5,807 nucleotides of DNA from an uncultured Lachnospiraceae bacterium (GTDB lineage: Bacteria > Bacillota > Clostridia > Lachnospirales > Lachnospiraceae), in contig USDI01000152.1 in assembly GCA_900553305.1 (NCBI GenBank), positions 1 through 5,807 on the forward strand. The letters are read 5' to 3'. Below the pieces are notes generated by a model. It made no database searches and was not told where the DNA came from. It saw only the letters and a program-made list of their open reading frames with translations. Numbering within the stretch: the first letter of the stretch is position 1; each line of letters begins with the position of its first letter. Of this stretch, positions 5,645 to 5,807 are shown in pieces. A program made the translations under genes and the position numbers.

Positions 5645-5682
5645 AAGGGCTGCAGCATGAATGATCCCATGTTGCGGCCCTT
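5645..5682. terminator. 15-bp hairpin between convergent genes, likely bidirectional terminator
   Basis: AAGGGCTGCAGCATG (5645-5659) pairs with 5668-5682 with two G-U pairs and an 8-nt loop. The tail on the plus side is CTCCCCTTCTTATATT, only weakly T-rich. An outer inverted repeat, TAATATAAG (5639-5647) and CTTATATTA (5691-5699), overlaps the stem base and includes the stop codon of the minus-strand gene. It separates the 23-codon gene from the convergent partial gene. Confidence 0.65.
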
Positions 5683-5696
5683 CTCCCCTTCTTATA

Positions 5697-5807
5697 TTAT
5701 TCGTCAGTATCTTTAAATTTCCCTGCCAATTCATCCATTTCTTTTACTGTAAAGACAGGACAACAAATTTCTGATCTTCTGCGCCATCCTCGAAACAGAA
5801 CTTCTTC
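5697..5807 (-). CDS. 3' end of an unidentified gene, cut by the window edge
   Basis: Thirty-six codons are open from the right edge to TAA at 5699-5697. The last part (CPVFTVKEMDELAGKFKDTDE) is acidic and reads like a normal bacterial C-terminus. The part nearest the edge is odd (FRGWRRRSE); there the neighbouring minus frame reads more naturally (FCFEDGAEDQKFVV) but stops at 5744. This could mean a frameshift or sequencing slip between about 5755 and 5765, or simply a chance frame. I do not recognise the protein. Confidence 0.4.
   Translation of the reverse strand, partial: EEVLFRGWRRRSEICCPVFTVKEMDELAGKFKDTDE

Overview
The window looks like the chromosome of a gut-type Firmicute, most likely a Clostridia/Lachnospiraceae relative. 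The reasons are moderate GC, strong AGGAGG-type ribosome binding sites, stem-loop terminators, and the gene set: a bacterial FatA/FatB-type acyl-ACP thioesterase, a TetR regulator, an oleate hydratase, a stand-alone alarmone synthetase and a BlaR1-type M56 peptidase. The genus cannot be fixed from the sequence alone.

Layout, left to right. Positions 2-706 (+) hold the 3' part of an M56 (BlaR1/MecR1-like) membrane metallopeptidase; it ends in a perfect 19-bp hairpin (704-747) that it shares with the convergent oleate hydratase gene. Everything from 756 to 5242 is on the minus strand. In the direction of transcription this is an acyl-ACP thioesterase (5242-4526), a degenerate 27/28-bp tandem repeat array (4373-4510), a RelA/SpoT-domain (p)ppGpp synthetase (4352-3363), a TetR regulator 17 nt downstream (3345-2791), a stem-loop with a T tract (2700-2733), and then oleate hydratase (2549-756), which has its own probable -10 box. 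From about 5253 to 5532 is an intergenic region with divergent promoter-like elements. A 23-codon gene (5533-5604, +), too short for ordinary gene callers, has a strong ribosome binding site. It is followed by a hairpin (5645-5682) and the 3' end of a convergent minus-strand gene (5697-5807) that runs off the window.

How the genes may work together (inference): the thioesterase releases free fatty acids from acyl-ACP, and oleate hydratase adds water to unsaturated fatty acids. A TetR protein placed next to the hydratase is a natural candidate for a fatty-acid-responsive regulator. The alarmone synthetase between the thioesterase and TetR genes, probably in one transcript with both, would link lipid or membrane state to (p)ppGpp. 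Other points to follow up are the minisatellite between the thioesterase and synthetase genes, which still reads as 9-residue units, and the 23-residue amphipathic peptide gene. No mobile element, CRISPR array, rRNA or tRNA was seen.
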